Origin: Alteromonas sp. KC3 | Lineage (GTDB): Bacteria > Pseudomonadota > Gammaproteobacteria > Enterobacterales > Alteromonadaceae | Direction: 5' to 3' | Assembly (NCBI RefSeq): GCF_016756315.1 | Contig: NZ_AP024235.1 | Coordinates: forward strand, 868,001-932,000 | Length of the DNA: 64,000 bases | In this document: piece after piece, positions 19,479 through 27,629 of the stretch | Layout of the letters: each line of letters opens with the position of its first letter | Numbering within the stretch: position 1 is the first letter of the stretch | The notes under the pieces: generated by a model | What the model was told of the DNA's origin: nothing | Database searches by the model: none | The model's input: only the letters and a program-made list of their open reading frames with translations | Translations under genes and position numbers: made by a program

Positions 19479-20245
19479 CTTTACAAGAAAAAGAAGTGCT
19501 ATTCGCTGCGTTTATTGACGGCGAACTAAGCAAAGAGCAACAAGCTGTATTTAATGAGCTTGTTGAAACAGACAGTGAATTTGCTGCCCGAGTTGAAACC
19601 AGCGAAATGCTTAACAACTTTGCAGACAATTTTGCTGCCCCACATGTGCCACAGTGGAATAAAGAGGCAACGTATTTCGGTAGCAATCCTCGTGCTGATA
19701 AAAGCCCATGGTTCTCGCTACCAGGCATTGCAATGGCAATGTCTGCCTGTGCGATGGTAGTGGTGCTAAGTGGAGCGCAATTATCATTTAACGATAGTGG
19801 TATTGCGCTTACTTTCTCGCAAAGCGCAAATCAACCTTCACAGGCGCCTATGGGTCAAAATGACATTGATGAACTTGTTGCTAAAAAAGTCGCTGAAGCA
19901 TTGGGCGAACAGCGAGAATTCTATCAGCAGGCTAATCAGTCTCTGTTTAAAGAGTACGCTCAAGCATTGTCTAGTCAGCAACAGCAAAATAGCGCGGAGT
20001 TGACCAAATATCTGCTGGCCTCTAGCCGCGAAGAGCGCAAGCAAGATTTTGCAGAACTATTGAAGTTTATTAACGATCAGCGCATAGACGATCAGCGTTT
20101 TTATGCACGACAGTTCAGCAGACTTCAAGATGAAATTGATGATATGGAGATGGGGTACAGTGCTGTGCTTACGCCAAGTGGTGCAAGTGGCGCAGGAGCA
20201 TCTTCTTATCCAGTAAACAACACGCAGCCTTCGTTAGAAGACTAA
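19475..20245 (+). CDS. Putative membrane anti-sigma factor
   Basis: A 256-residue single-pass membrane protein. The cytoplasmic N-terminus (1-79) begins with LFAAFIDGELSKEQQAVFNE, the acidic short-helix start common to anti-sigma factors. No HxxxCxxC zinc motif is seen. One membrane helix spans about 80-101. The outer part (about 105-256) is Gln/Glu-rich and helical, with many short polar repeats (QQANQ, SSQQQQNS), and ends in a Ser/Gly/Ala-rich tail. The ATG overlaps the sigma gene stop by 4 bases. Its role is inferred from order, topology and the N-terminal motif. Confidence 0.75.
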   Translation: MTLQEKEVLFAAFIDGELSKEQQAVFNELVETDSEFAARVETSEMLNNFADNFAAPHVPQWNKEATYFGSNPRADKSPWFSLPGIAMAMSACAMVVVLSGAQLSFNDSGIALTFSQSANQPSQAPMGQNDIDELVAKKVAEALGEQREFYQQANQSLFKEYAQALSSQQQQNSAELTKYLLASSREERKQDFAELLKFINDQRIDDQRFYARQFSRLQDEIDDMEMGYSAVLTPSGASGAGASSYPVNNTQPSLED

Positions 20246-20274
20246 ACCTAAAGTTTAAACAGGTAGGTGGAATT

Positions 20275-21216
20275 ATGAAACGTTTATTAACCGCATTAGT
20301 GCTATGCACCACGGGTAGTTTGGCCTTTGCTCAAAACACAGCAAAGTATGATGAGTTAGCTAACGAACTAGAAATTATGTCCGGCGTGCTAAAAACGTCG
20401 CTACGTCAAAATGCATCTTCAGATAATTGGCGCGTAAGTAACATAGAAACGAGCTATTTAGCTGGACAGGGGGCGGTATTCACGTTGAATGTTCGCGGCC
20501 AAAGCAGCTCTTGGATACGAGATATTGAAACCATGGTTGAAGGACTGGTAGTAATGACGCCACCAGCGCCGCCAGAGCCACCAACACCCAACTTAACAGG
20601 CTCGCTTGAAAACATTGATGATATTGTGTTTGAAGCCACGCGGGAATGGGAGGCTTATGCTGATGCAACGAGTATGCGTTTTGCCGAGGCCTTCTCTGAA
20701 AGCCATGAGCGAGTGAGAGATTTGCGCGCTATGCAACGAGAGATGGCATGGGAATCAAGAGAAGCTGAACGTCAGCTTCGCGACATTACGTTTGAACTTC
20801 GTCATGCTGATGAGGAAAGAAAAAAGGAACTATTAGCTGAAAAAGAAATGTCTCAGCAAAAACTTGCAAAAGTTGAGGCTAAAGCGAAGTCAATGAAAGA
20901 AGAATTAAAAGCGTTAGAGAAACAGCAGGAGAAACAACTTGCTGAGCGCAAAGAAAAGCAGCAGCAAGCCTATAAGCGCTTCTTAGCCGGGTTTGAAGTG
21001 GGCATGAGCGATACCCTTTGTCGCTTTGGCTCGGGACTTCGCGGCTTGCCAGACAATGAACACATTAGTATGGTTTTAAAAGACTTTGATACCAGTGAAA
21101 ATAACCAGCGCAAAGACAGAATTTATGTGTTCACGCGCACGGATATTGTGAAATGCGTACAAGAAAAAATAGATGCGAATAAATTACTCGCTAATGCCGA
21201 TGTGTATAGCTTTTAA
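20275..21216 (+). CDS. Secreted coiled-coil protein of unknown function
   Basis: A 313-residue protein with a signal peptide of about 19 residues (cleavage after LAFA). A small globular part (20-92) is followed by a proline-rich linker (about 95-106, TPPAPPEPPTPN). Next comes a long charged coiled coil (about 142-235, rich in Glu, Lys, Gln, Arg) and a C-terminal globular end with one cysteine each in TLCRFG and VKCVQEK. I recognise no family. It starts 29 bases after the anti-sigma gene behind AGGTGG, so it is probably the third gene of that operon. It may be a periplasmic sensor or effector of the system. Confidence 0.75.
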   Translation: MKRLLTALVLCTTGSLAFAQNTAKYDELANELEIMSGVLKTSLRQNASSDNWRVSNIETSYLAGQGAVFTLNVRGQSSSWIRDIETMVEGLVVMTPPAPPEPPTPNLTGSLENIDDIVFEATREWEAYADATSMRFAEAFSESHERVRDLRAMQREMAWESREAERQLRDITFELRHADEERKKELLAEKEMSQQKLAKVEAKAKSMKEELKALEKQQEKQLAERKEKQQQAYKRFLAGFEVGMSDTLCRFGSGLRGLPDNEHISMVLKDFDTSENNQRKDRIYVFTRTDIVKCVQEKIDANKLLANADVYSF

Positions 21217-21225
21217 TGCAGTAAT

Positions 21226-21732
21226 CTAAATGCGTGGCGCAGTGTGACCAAGTTCCGCTGCCCACGCTAATTCAGAGCGCAACAAACCGTTAGCGGCATT
21301 TGCACCAAAACTATGAAGCGCGCCATAAGCACTGTTAGAAGGTACTCGGCGGTAGTGACAAAGCGCGTAGAAAAGCAGGCTGCAGCGGTGCTGCGAACCA
21401 TCACAATGTAAATAAATACGCGCACCTTCACTTAACATTTGAGATAGTTCATGAAGGTACTGATGCAGGTGAACATCTTCAGTAGGCGACTTTGCAGAAG
21501 GGTGAAGGAACGGCACCCATAGCCATTCAAGGCCCGCTGCTAAAGCACCATCTCGTATTCTAGGCGCATCTTCTTCACTGGTTTGGACTGTGGCAAGGTG
21601 TGTAACCCCTAAACTTTTTAGACGAGGGTATACATCATCAGTGGGTTTCTTTCCAAGACAGATCTTGCCTGCACCAAGGGAAAACCAAGCAATACTGGGT
21701 TGCTTTTCTGATGTATCTTGCGTCGATTCCAC
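21226..21732 (-). CDS. Dual-specificity / tyrosine phosphatase-like protein
   Basis: A 168-residue cytoplasmic protein with a PTP-type CX5R loop: LHCDGSQHRC, with Cys110 and Arg116. Upstream there is an LKSLGVTHLATVQTSEED segment and WLWVPFLHPSAKSPTEDVH, the place where dual-specificity phosphatases carry the general-acid aspartate. The loop has glycine one place earlier than the classic HCxxGxxR, and Cys instead of Ser/Thr after Arg, so activity is not assured. It resembles bacterial proteins annotated as phosphatase or cyclin-dependent kinase inhibitor 3-like. It converges on the coiled-coil gene with a 9-base gap. Confidence 0.68.
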   Translation of the reverse strand: MESTQDTSEKQPSIAWFSLGAGKICLGKKPTDDVYPRLKSLGVTHLATVQTSEEDAPRIRDGALAAGLEWLWVPFLHPSAKSPTEDVHLHQYLHELSQMLSEGARIYLHCDGSQHRCSLLFYALCHYRRVPSNSAYGALHSFGANAANGLLRSELAWAAELGHTAPRI

Positions 21733-21782
21733 GAAGTAATACTCGCCTTTTAAGGTTTACAACAATTGACTTTACTGTGCAG

Positions 21783-22469
21783 TCATACCACAAAATAGTA
21801 GATAGAGAAGTAGTGACAACTACAACCACCAATGACAAACACATGCCATATTGCGTGAGTGTACTTTACTTTTTTGGCAACGTAAAAACATACGCCTACG
21901 CTAAAGCACAAACCGCCTGCTACCAATAGCCATAGCCCTGCGCCGGGTAGTGCCATGTAGAGCGGATAAATAAGCCCTAATGCTATCCATCCCATTAATA
22001 GATAGGTCATTACCGACACTTTAGGAAAGCGATGCTGTGCCACAAGTTTAAAGGCAACACCCGCAATGGCTAAGCACCAAATAATGGCTGTCATAGTGAT
22101 TCCCAGCACACCACCTATGGATACAAGTAATAAAGGTGTGTAAGTACCTGCTATCAACAAATATATTGCACTATGGTCAAAAAGCTTAAGCCAGCTTTTG
22201 GCTTTGTGATGTGAAATGGCGTGATACAAGGTAGAGCTTAGGAACATTAATATCAGCGTAGATCCGTATATGGCAGCGGTGGTCAACTCTAGCGTATTGT
22301 CGGCTCGATAGAGCATAAAAAACAAACCAACAATAGCCGCAATTAATCCCGCACCATGGCTGATGCTATTGAGCCATTCTTCCACAACAGAATACGCTTT
22401 GGCGGGAATTTGCTTCGCTTTTTCTTTTGCGGCATTGGCAGTTTGCGTAAACGCATTTGAAGTCGTCAT
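21783..22469 (-). CDS. trhA: Hemolysin III / TrhA family membrane protein
   Basis: A 228-residue seven-helix membrane protein of the PAQR / hemolysin III family. Conserved points are NSISHGAGLIAAIVGL at the start of helix one, SSTLYHAI (histidine), LFDHSAIYLLIAGTYTP in the middle, and the C-terminal HAIWHVFV. These histidines are the metal-binding set of the family. E. coli YqfA/TrhA is implicated in membrane fluidity homeostasis; actual hemolysis is doubtful. Length is typical (about 205-230), with a slightly longer N-terminal cytoplasmic tail. It stands alone on the minus strand. Confidence 0.9.
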   Translation of the reverse strand: MTTSNAFTQTANAAKEKAKQIPAKAYSVVEEWLNSISHGAGLIAAIVGLFFMLYRADNTLELTTAAIYGSTLILMFLSSTLYHAISHHKAKSWLKLFDHSAIYLLIAGTYTPLLLVSIGGVLGITMTAIIWCLAIAGVAFKLVAQHRFPKVSVMTYLLMGWIALGLIYPLYMALPGAGLWLLVAGGLCFSVGVCFYVAKKVKYTHAIWHVFVIGGCSCHYFSIYYFVV

Positions 22470-22633
22470 GCTGGCTCCACTGATATTGCTAATGACATTA
22501 CTAATATTGCTAAGTGCTGTTTTTGCCTTACAGCGTGCATTGATACATCTAATCGCGAAATAACGTCAGAAAAAACACGCTTTTTAGGCGAACACTTGTT
22601 CGCTCAATACGTTGATAATAGCAAACTGAGCGC

Positions 22634-22662
22634 AAAATGTGATGACAATGCAGTGACATTTT
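22634..22662 (-). terminator. Hairpin at the end of ohrR
   Basis: AAAATGT / ACATTTT, a perfect 7-bp stem with further partial pairing inside, lies at the ohrR stop. Read on minus it ends in TTTT, so it is a plausible but weak terminator. Confidence 0.4.
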
Positions 22663-23113
22663 ACAGGTTATCGTCAGAGGCTGATTGCGAAAAACATCCA
22701 CCGAGCTTATCAAGTAAGTCTCTTAGCATGTGGCTTTCCTCTTTCGTCATCCCCTGTAGTTTACATAGCATCTGTGTGGGAACTTCTTCAGCAACCGCTT
22801 TTTTCGCTATACCTTCGGTCGTAAGTTTTACCCGTCGCACGCGTTTGTCGTTGTCGTCTTTAATGACAGTTAAAAAGCCCTTTGCTTCAAGCTTCTTTAA
22901 GATAAGCGACATGGCACCACCGTCGATGTCAGTGACCTCTAACAAGTTCGCGATAGTGATATCGTCGTTTTCCCAAAGCGCCATTAACGTGACGTACTGA
23001 GGGTAGGTTATATCAAGGGTTTTCAGCAAGGGCCGGTATGCCCGTGTAAAGGCATTCGACAATGTATAAAACCGATGACATAACTGATTTTCTAATTTTA
23101 GGAGTTCAGACAT
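22661..23113 (-). CDS. ohrR: OhrR, MarR-family organic peroxide repressor
   Basis: A 150-residue MarR-type regulator. The N-terminus LENQLCHRFYTLSNAFTRAY carries Cys12, equivalent in place to the peroxidatic cysteine of OhrR proteins. YRPLLKTLDITYPQYVTLMALWE and the winged helix (LEVTDIDGGAMSLILKKLEA, then DDNDKRVRRVKLT) are family marks. In OhrR, oxidation of this cysteine by organic hydroperoxides releases DNA and induces ohr. The gene is divergent from ohr, and two identical palindromes lie between them, which fits mutual control. A second cysteine (GGCFSQ) near the C-terminus might form a disulfide partner. Confidence 0.92.
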   Translation of the reverse strand: MSELLKLENQLCHRFYTLSNAFTRAYRPLLKTLDITYPQYVTLMALWENDDITIANLLEVTDIDGGAMSLILKKLEAKGFLTVIKDDNDKRVRRVKLTTEGIAKKAVAEEVPTQMLCKLQGMTKEESHMLRDLLDKLGGCFSQSASDDNL

Positions 23114-23141
23114 GGTACGGCCTCGTTAAAAAATGATTTTA

Positions 23142-23159
23142 TATTTTGCATGCAAAGTA
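23142..23159. promoter_or_regulatory. OhrR operator candidate 1
   Basis: TATTTTGCATGCAAAGTA, with a perfect 12-base palindromic core TTTGCATGCAAA at 23145-23156. The same 18 bases recur 48 bases further on. It is near the ohrR start and well placed for autorepression. Confidence 0.75.
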
Positions 23160-23189
23160 CTTGATCTGCAAGATGGGATGGTGTTAATT

Positions 23190-23207
23190 TATTTTGCATG
23201 CAAAGTA
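23190..23207. promoter_or_regulatory. OhrR operator candidate 2
   Basis: An exact second copy of the 18-base element (core TTTGCATGCAAA at 23193-23204), about 70 bases before the ohr ATG. Two identical copies in the ohrR-ohr divergent promoter region strongly suggest OhrR binding sites. Confidence 0.75.
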
Positions 23208-23275
23208 TGTGGGTTTGGTAAGGTAAGTTTTAGTATGCCAAGCGCACCAAATTTATGAACGAAAGGAGAGCACTT

Positions 23276-23704
23276 ATGCACAAGCTTCAACAAGTGGTTT
23301 ATACCGGCACAGCAACTGCGACGGGTGGTCGTGAAGGTACAGCAAAATCAAGTGACGGCAAGCTATCACTTCAACTATCTACACCAAAAGAACTGGGCGG
23401 TGCAGGCGGAGAGGGCACTAACCCTGAGCAAATGTTCGCAGCGGGTTACTCTGCGTGTTTTATTGGTGCGCTTAAGCACGTGGCTGCGGCACAGAAAATT
23501 AAATTGGCCGACGACATTAATGTAACGGGTGACGTATCCATTGGTCCTATCGAGCAAGGCTTTGCTATTGCGGTTAAACTTACGGTTGATTTAGGCGACA
23601 TGGACAAAGCGCAAGCACAGGCACTCGTTGACACTGCGCATCAGGTTTGCCCTTACTCAAACGCTACTCGCGGCAACATTGAAGTAGATATTTCAGTTAA
23701 GTAA
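23276..23704 (+). CDS. ohr: Organic hydroperoxide resistance protein
   Basis: A 142-residue Ohr-type thiol peroxidase that reduces organic hydroperoxides, usually with lipoyl proteins as electron donors. The reactive pair is Cys61 (GYSACFIGAL) and Cys125 (HQVCPYSNATRGN), at the spacing and places known for Ohr; the VCPYSNATRGN ending separates Ohr from OsmC. The ATG at 23276 is chosen because GAAAGGAG lies 6-8 bases before it and Ohr proteins start about nine residues before YTG; an in-frame ATG at 23255 has no such site. It is divergent from ohrR. Confidence 0.95.
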   Translation: MHKLQQVVYTGTATATGGREGTAKSSDGKLSLQLSTPKELGGAGGEGTNPEQMFAAGYSACFIGALKHVAAAQKIKLADDINVTGDVSIGPIEQGFAIAVKLTVDLGDMDKAQAQALVDTAHQVCPYSNATRGNIEVDISVK

Positions 23705-23750
23705 ATACATCGTACTATTCGTGTAATAGTCGCTTAATATTCGCGTGATT

Positions 23751-23794
23751 CCTAAAGGCTTGATAACATGAACCGTGTTATCACTACCTTTAGG
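23751..23794 (+). promoter_or_regulatory. Hairpin masking the ribosome binding site of the M1 peptidase
   Basis: Two nested stems: CCTAAAGG (23751-23758) with CCTTTAGG (23787-23794), and GATAACA (23762-23768) with TGTTATC (23776-23782). The 3' arm includes the first bases of TAGGAAG, the Shine-Dalgarno sequence for the ATG at 23802. It could terminate ohr transcripts, reduce translation of the peptidase, or both. Confidence 0.65.
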
Positions 23795-23801
23795 AAGTCA
23801 C

Positions 23802-25745
23802 ATGAATAAATATGGATTACTGGCAGCGTGTATAAGCATGCCAGTACTTTTTGCTTGCAGCGAAAATAGCGACGTCGCCTCTCAAGCGCAAGGCGCCAAA
23901 GATAGCGCTGTTCAAAATACCACGCAAGATACAACTCAGGGTACAGACCAAGCGTTGAACTCACACGCTGAGATTGCCTCTGGTGTTGATTATCACTCCT
24001 TTGCTAATCCAGACGAAGTTCGAGTAAAGCATTTAACTATTGACCTTACAGCAGACTTCGATACCAAACAGCTTATTGGTGAAGTGACCTTAGACGTTGA
24101 ACGCACTGCTCCTGAAAACAATACACTTGTGCTTGATACGCGTGCACTTGATATCAGGAGTGTAACGGCGCAAGGTAGCGATATCGCATTTGAAATGGGC
24201 AAGGTTGATGATGATTTAGGTACACCGCTTTCAATCACTCTACCAGAAGGCGTAAACAGTGTAACGGTAGCTTATTCAACGTCGCCAGAAGCGTCGGGCG
24301 TACAGTGGTTAACTCCCGCGCAAACTGCCGGTAAACAACACCCTTTCTTGTTTACCCAAGCACAAGCCGTGCATGCGCGTAGTTTTATTCCACTTCAAGA
24401 CTCGCCTCAAGTGCGCGTTACTTATGATGCCACGATCAAAACGCCGAAGTCGTTATTGGCTGTAATGAGTGCTTCAAATGATCCAACAACAGAGCGCGAC
24501 GGTGAGTACGAATTCACTATGCCTCAGCCTATTCCGTCATACCTTATTGCGTTAGCTATTGGCGACCTAGAGTTTAAAGCAATGGGCGAGCGCACGGGCG
24601 TATATGCTGAACCTGCATTGTTAGAAAGCGCGGCAAAAGAGTTCGAAGACACGGAAGCCATGCTAGAAGTGACTGAAGAAACATATGGTCCATACCAATG
24701 GGATCGCTACGATTTGTTAATTCTTCCTCCTTCTTTCCCTTTTGGCGGTATGGAAAACCCGCGTTTATCCTTTATCACCCCAACCGTTATCGCAGGTGAT
24801 AAGAGCTTAGTGTCGTTAATTGCACATGAACTTGCACACAGTTGGTCTGGCAATACTGTAACTAATGCAACGTGGCGCGACCTTTGGCTAAATGAAGGTT
24901 TCACCACTTATTTAACTTATCGCATTATGGAAATGATCTACGGACATGATCGTTTTAAGAAAGAAGCGGTATTGGGATACCAAGACTTACAAAATGATGT
25001 TGCTGCGCTAGACGCCAACGATGAGATACTGGCAATCGACCTACGCGGCCGCAATCCAGACGACGTATTTTCAAATATCCCTTATGAAAAAGGCGCGTTG
25101 TTTTTACGCGAAATTGAGCACAAGATTGGTCGTGAAAACTTTGATGCATTCTTAATGCAATACTTTAAAGACTTCGCGTTCAAGAGCATTACAACCGACA
25201 CCTTTATCACTTACTTAGAAGATACGTTACTAAAACAGTATCCTGATAAGCTAGATGCCAAGCGTATTAACACCTGGATATTCGAACCGGGTATTCCAGA
25301 AGGTGCCCCTAAGCCTGAATCAGATGCGTTTGTAAAAATAGACACTACGCGCAATGCATGGCTTGCCAGTGAAGTAAATGCGGCTGATATCGATACTGCA
25401 CAGTGGACAGTGCATGAGTGGTTATACTTCCTTAACAACATGCCAAAGTCGCTAAGTGCAGAGCAGCTTGCAGAACTTGATGCTGCATTCTCATTAACGT
25501 CAACGCAAAACAATGAAATAGCGCACAGCTGGCTAATGATTGCAGTTGAGAACAACTACCAACCTGCCTTTGAACGTCTATATAGCTATTTAGTCACTAT
25601 TGGTCGCAATAAGCTGGTTAAGCCGCTTTATCGCGAATTGTCTAAAACGCCAGAAGGCAAAGCCTTTGCGAAACGTGCGTTTGAAGAAGCGAAGCCGGGC
25701 TATCACCCTCTGACGGTGAAAGCTAACGAGGGTTACGTTCAGTAA
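23802..25745 (+). CDS. M1 family metallo-aminopeptidase, lipoprotein
   Basis: A 647-residue zinc aminopeptidase. Start ATG 23802 gives a lipoprotein signal with lipobox VLFAC at about residue 16. The N-terminal beta-saddle domain (about 55-240) is followed by FGGMENP (substrate binding) and the zinc site HELAHSW (His342, Glu343, His346) with Glu365 in NEGF, the HEXXH-X18-E pattern. A helical C-terminal domain (about 510-640) resembles leukotriene A4 hydrolase-type aminopeptidases. It probably trims peptides outside the inner membrane. The ribosome binding site lies inside a hairpin. Confidence 0.9.
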   Translation: MNKYGLLAACISMPVLFACSENSDVASQAQGAKDSAVQNTTQDTTQGTDQALNSHAEIASGVDYHSFANPDEVRVKHLTIDLTADFDTKQLIGEVTLDVERTAPENNTLVLDTRALDIRSVTAQGSDIAFEMGKVDDDLGTPLSITLPEGVNSVTVAYSTSPEASGVQWLTPAQTAGKQHPFLFTQAQAVHARSFIPLQDSPQVRVTYDATIKTPKSLLAVMSASNDPTTERDGEYEFTMPQPIPSYLIALAIGDLEFKAMGERTGVYAEPALLESAAKEFEDTEAMLEVTEETYGPYQWDRYDLLILPPSFPFGGMENPRLSFITPTVIAGDKSLVSLIAHELAHSWSGNTVTNATWRDLWLNEGFTTYLTYRIMEMIYGHDRFKKEAVLGYQDLQNDVAALDANDEILAIDLRGRNPDDVFSNIPYEKGALFLREIEHKIGRENFDAFLMQYFKDFAFKSITTDTFITYLEDTLLKQYPDKLDAKRINTWIFEPGIPEGAPKPESDAFVKIDTTRNAWLASEVNAADIDTAQWTVHEWLYFLNNMPKSLSAEQLAELDAAFSLTSTQNNEIAHSWLMIAVENNYQPAFERLYSYLVTIGRNKLVKPLYRELSKTPEGKAFAKRAFEEAKPGYHPLTVKANEGYVQ

Positions 25746-26113
25746 TAATTCTCTCAGTAGTAATTGCGAAAGACAAAGAATCAAAGCAGCCCTAGGGCTG
25801 CTTTTTTACTTTCAGAAAGAGCAACATTTCCAAGAGCTAATCCCAACCATAGCTGACAGAACCTGACGGTATAAAATTTCATAAATGTTCCGGCAGATGC
25901 TTTTAGCTTTTTCGTGTTTGAGCGGCAAGCGTGGACATTAACGCTTGTTTACAATTTGCATCCACACTTAAGATTGATTTTTACCTATTCGACCAGCCAC
26001 TATACAACTGTTATGTTTCTTAGTGGCAGACGATTAAACAACAGCAGCAACAATAAAAACTTTTTGGTCTGCGTCTGCGACTCTACTAAAAAGCACCTGA
26101 AACGGAGTTGGTA
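25746..26113 (+). other. Intergenic region (368 bases)
   Basis: It holds the intrinsic terminator of the M1 peptidase gene (25783-25807) and then about 300 bases leading to the next gene. No convincing protein gene is seen: one open frame of some 66 codons has no ribosome binding site and no recognisable motif. CGGAG at 26103-26107 is the ribosome binding site of the beta-lactamase-like gene. No clear promoter was identified. Confidence 0.5.
25783..25807 (+). terminator. Intrinsic terminator of the M1 peptidase gene
   Basis: AAAGCAGCCC and GGGCTGCTTT form a perfect 10-bp stem with only TA between them, so the real loop will be a few bases larger. A run of T follows, a classic rho-independent terminator. 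Confidence 0.92.
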
Positions 26114-27577
26114 ATGCGTTCACTCAAAATAGCCCTACTTGCCCTGGTGATAACAACCAGCCCCATGGTGTCCGCCGCCGATGCATCCGACTTAAATAAG
26201 CTCGATCAGTATTTAACGACTGCTAAGAACAACGGTTTCAGCGGCGCCGTATTAATTGCTGAAGACGGTAAGCTTCGTTTAAATAAAGGTTACGGAAAAA
26301 CAGAGCGACAGGGGAGTACGCCTATTACCGCCGATACCTTGTTTGATACCGGTTCTGTAACCAAGCAGTTTACCGCCGCTGCAGTGATGCATCTTGTACA
26401 ACAGGGCAAACTAAGCACTGCAACGCCAATTAGCCGGTTTTTTAACAGCCTGCCCGAAGATAAACAAGCTATCACTCTGCATCAGCTCCTTACCCATTCA
26501 GCTGGTATTGCCAATGGCATTGGAGCGAGTGATTTTACACACGTCCCGACCGATGAGTTTTTTAACCGGCTGTTTGCTTTACCGCTTTATTTTGCACCAG
26601 GTGAAGGCTATGCCTATTCAAATGCTGGTTACAGTATTCTGGCGCGGATCATTGAGCTGGTAAGCGGGGTGTCTTACGAAGAGTACCTTCAAAAGGCCTT
26701 GTTTGAGCCAGCCGGTATGTACCATACCGGTTATCTTAATCCGGTATTGGCGGAACTCCCTGCGGCTGCAGGGTATTTGTTTGGCGAAGTAGAGACTGGT
26801 AGTACCCGGGATAAGTACTTTGAGGATGCAGCTATCGCCTGGCCACTGAAAGGAAATGGCGGCATGCTGTCCACCATGAATGATATGTATCTGTGGGCAC
26901 AAGCGCTACAGAGTGAATCGGTGTTGTCTGCAAAATACCGCGATCAGCTCTTTAAGCCCCATGTAGCAGAAAACGAGGAGGGCACCAGCCACTATGGTTA
27001 TGGCTGGGCAGTCATGCCAACCCCACGGGAAACCACTTTTATTGGTCACAATGGCTCAAATGGTACCTACTACTTTGACTTTCGATGGTTACCAGATGAA
27101 AAAATATTAATCCTGTTTGCCTCAAATGCATTGGTGGAAAGTACCATGGCCTTGCCTTATAACATCGAGCAGTACCTTTTTGAAAAGGAACCGTTACCAG
27201 TCTATGAGACCGGCATCACCAGCCAAATTGTAGGACTATCGCTAAACACAACCGGTAGCCCTGAGCACAAAAAGGCAGTGTTACAGAAAAATTTTGCCAG
27301 CAAGATTGATAACAAGCGTATTTTGAATCGTGCCGGTTTGCGGTTAGTGGATCATGAACGATATAACGACGCAATAGCCCTGTTACTGCTGAATGTCGAA
27401 CTCTACAGCGACGACGGTAATTTATGGGACAGTCTAGGAGAAGCGTATTTTATAAACGGGCAGTATGCACCGGCTAAGCAGGCTTTTACCCAAGCGATTA
27501 AACGTAAGCCTGCAGAAAATTGCTTTTGGTGTGATAACAGCGCTACACGTCTAAAACAAATCAGTGAAGCAGACTAA
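26114..27577 (+). CDS. Class C beta-lactamase-fold serine hydrolase with C-terminal TPR
   Basis: A 487-residue exported hydrolase. Signal peptide 1 to about 21 (SMVSA-type end in PMVSAAD). The beta-lactamase/DD-peptidase domain shows SVTK (Ser81 to Lys84), the tyrosine motif YSNAGY, and HNGSNGTY in the KTG place. The C-terminal 100 residues (about 395-475) contain TPR-like helices (NLWDSLGEAYFINGQYAPAKQAF). Such proteins are esterases or peptidases; they are rarely true lactamases. ATG 26114 is chosen because CGGAG lies six bases before it; a TTG six bases upstream is less likely. Codon use seems richer in CTG and CCG than in its neighbours, which may mean transfer. Confidence 0.85.
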   Translation: MRSLKIALLALVITTSPMVSAADASDLNKLDQYLTTAKNNGFSGAVLIAEDGKLRLNKGYGKTERQGSTPITADTLFDTGSVTKQFTAAAVMHLVQQGKLSTATPISRFFNSLPEDKQAITLHQLLTHSAGIANGIGASDFTHVPTDEFFNRLFALPLYFAPGEGYAYSNAGYSILARIIELVSGVSYEEYLQKALFEPAGMYHTGYLNPVLAELPAAAGYLFGEVETGSTRDKYFEDAAIAWPLKGNGGMLSTMNDMYLWAQALQSESVLSAKYRDQLFKPHVAENEEGTSHYGYGWAVMPTPRETTFIGHNGSNGTYYFDFRWLPDEKILILFASNALVESTMALPYNIEQYLFEKEPLPVYETGITSQIVGLSLNTTGSPEHKKAVLQKNFASKIDNKRILNRAGLRLVDHERYNDAIALLLLNVELYSDDGNLWDSLGEAYFINGQYAPAKQAFTQAIKRKPAENCFWCDNSATRLKQISEAD

Positions 27578-27605
27578 ATACGGGCTTTGGGCCGCTGTAT
27601 TTTAA

Positions 27606-27629
27606 CCGGTATAGTGATAAACATACCGG
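27606..27629 (+). terminator. Hairpin after the serine hydrolase gene
   Basis: CCGGTAT / ATACCGG, a perfect 7-bp stem with a 10-nt loop, lies 28 bases after the stop. No T run follows, so the terminator role is uncertain. Confidence 0.4.

Noticed and set aside
23276..23704. OsmC instead of Ohr
   Set aside because: The VCPYSNATRGN ending and the adjacent ohrR with operator pair fit Ohr.
25914..26113. Small gene of about 66 codons before the serine hydrolase
   Set aside because: No ribosome binding site, no signal or domain, and it runs into the ribosome binding site of the next gene.
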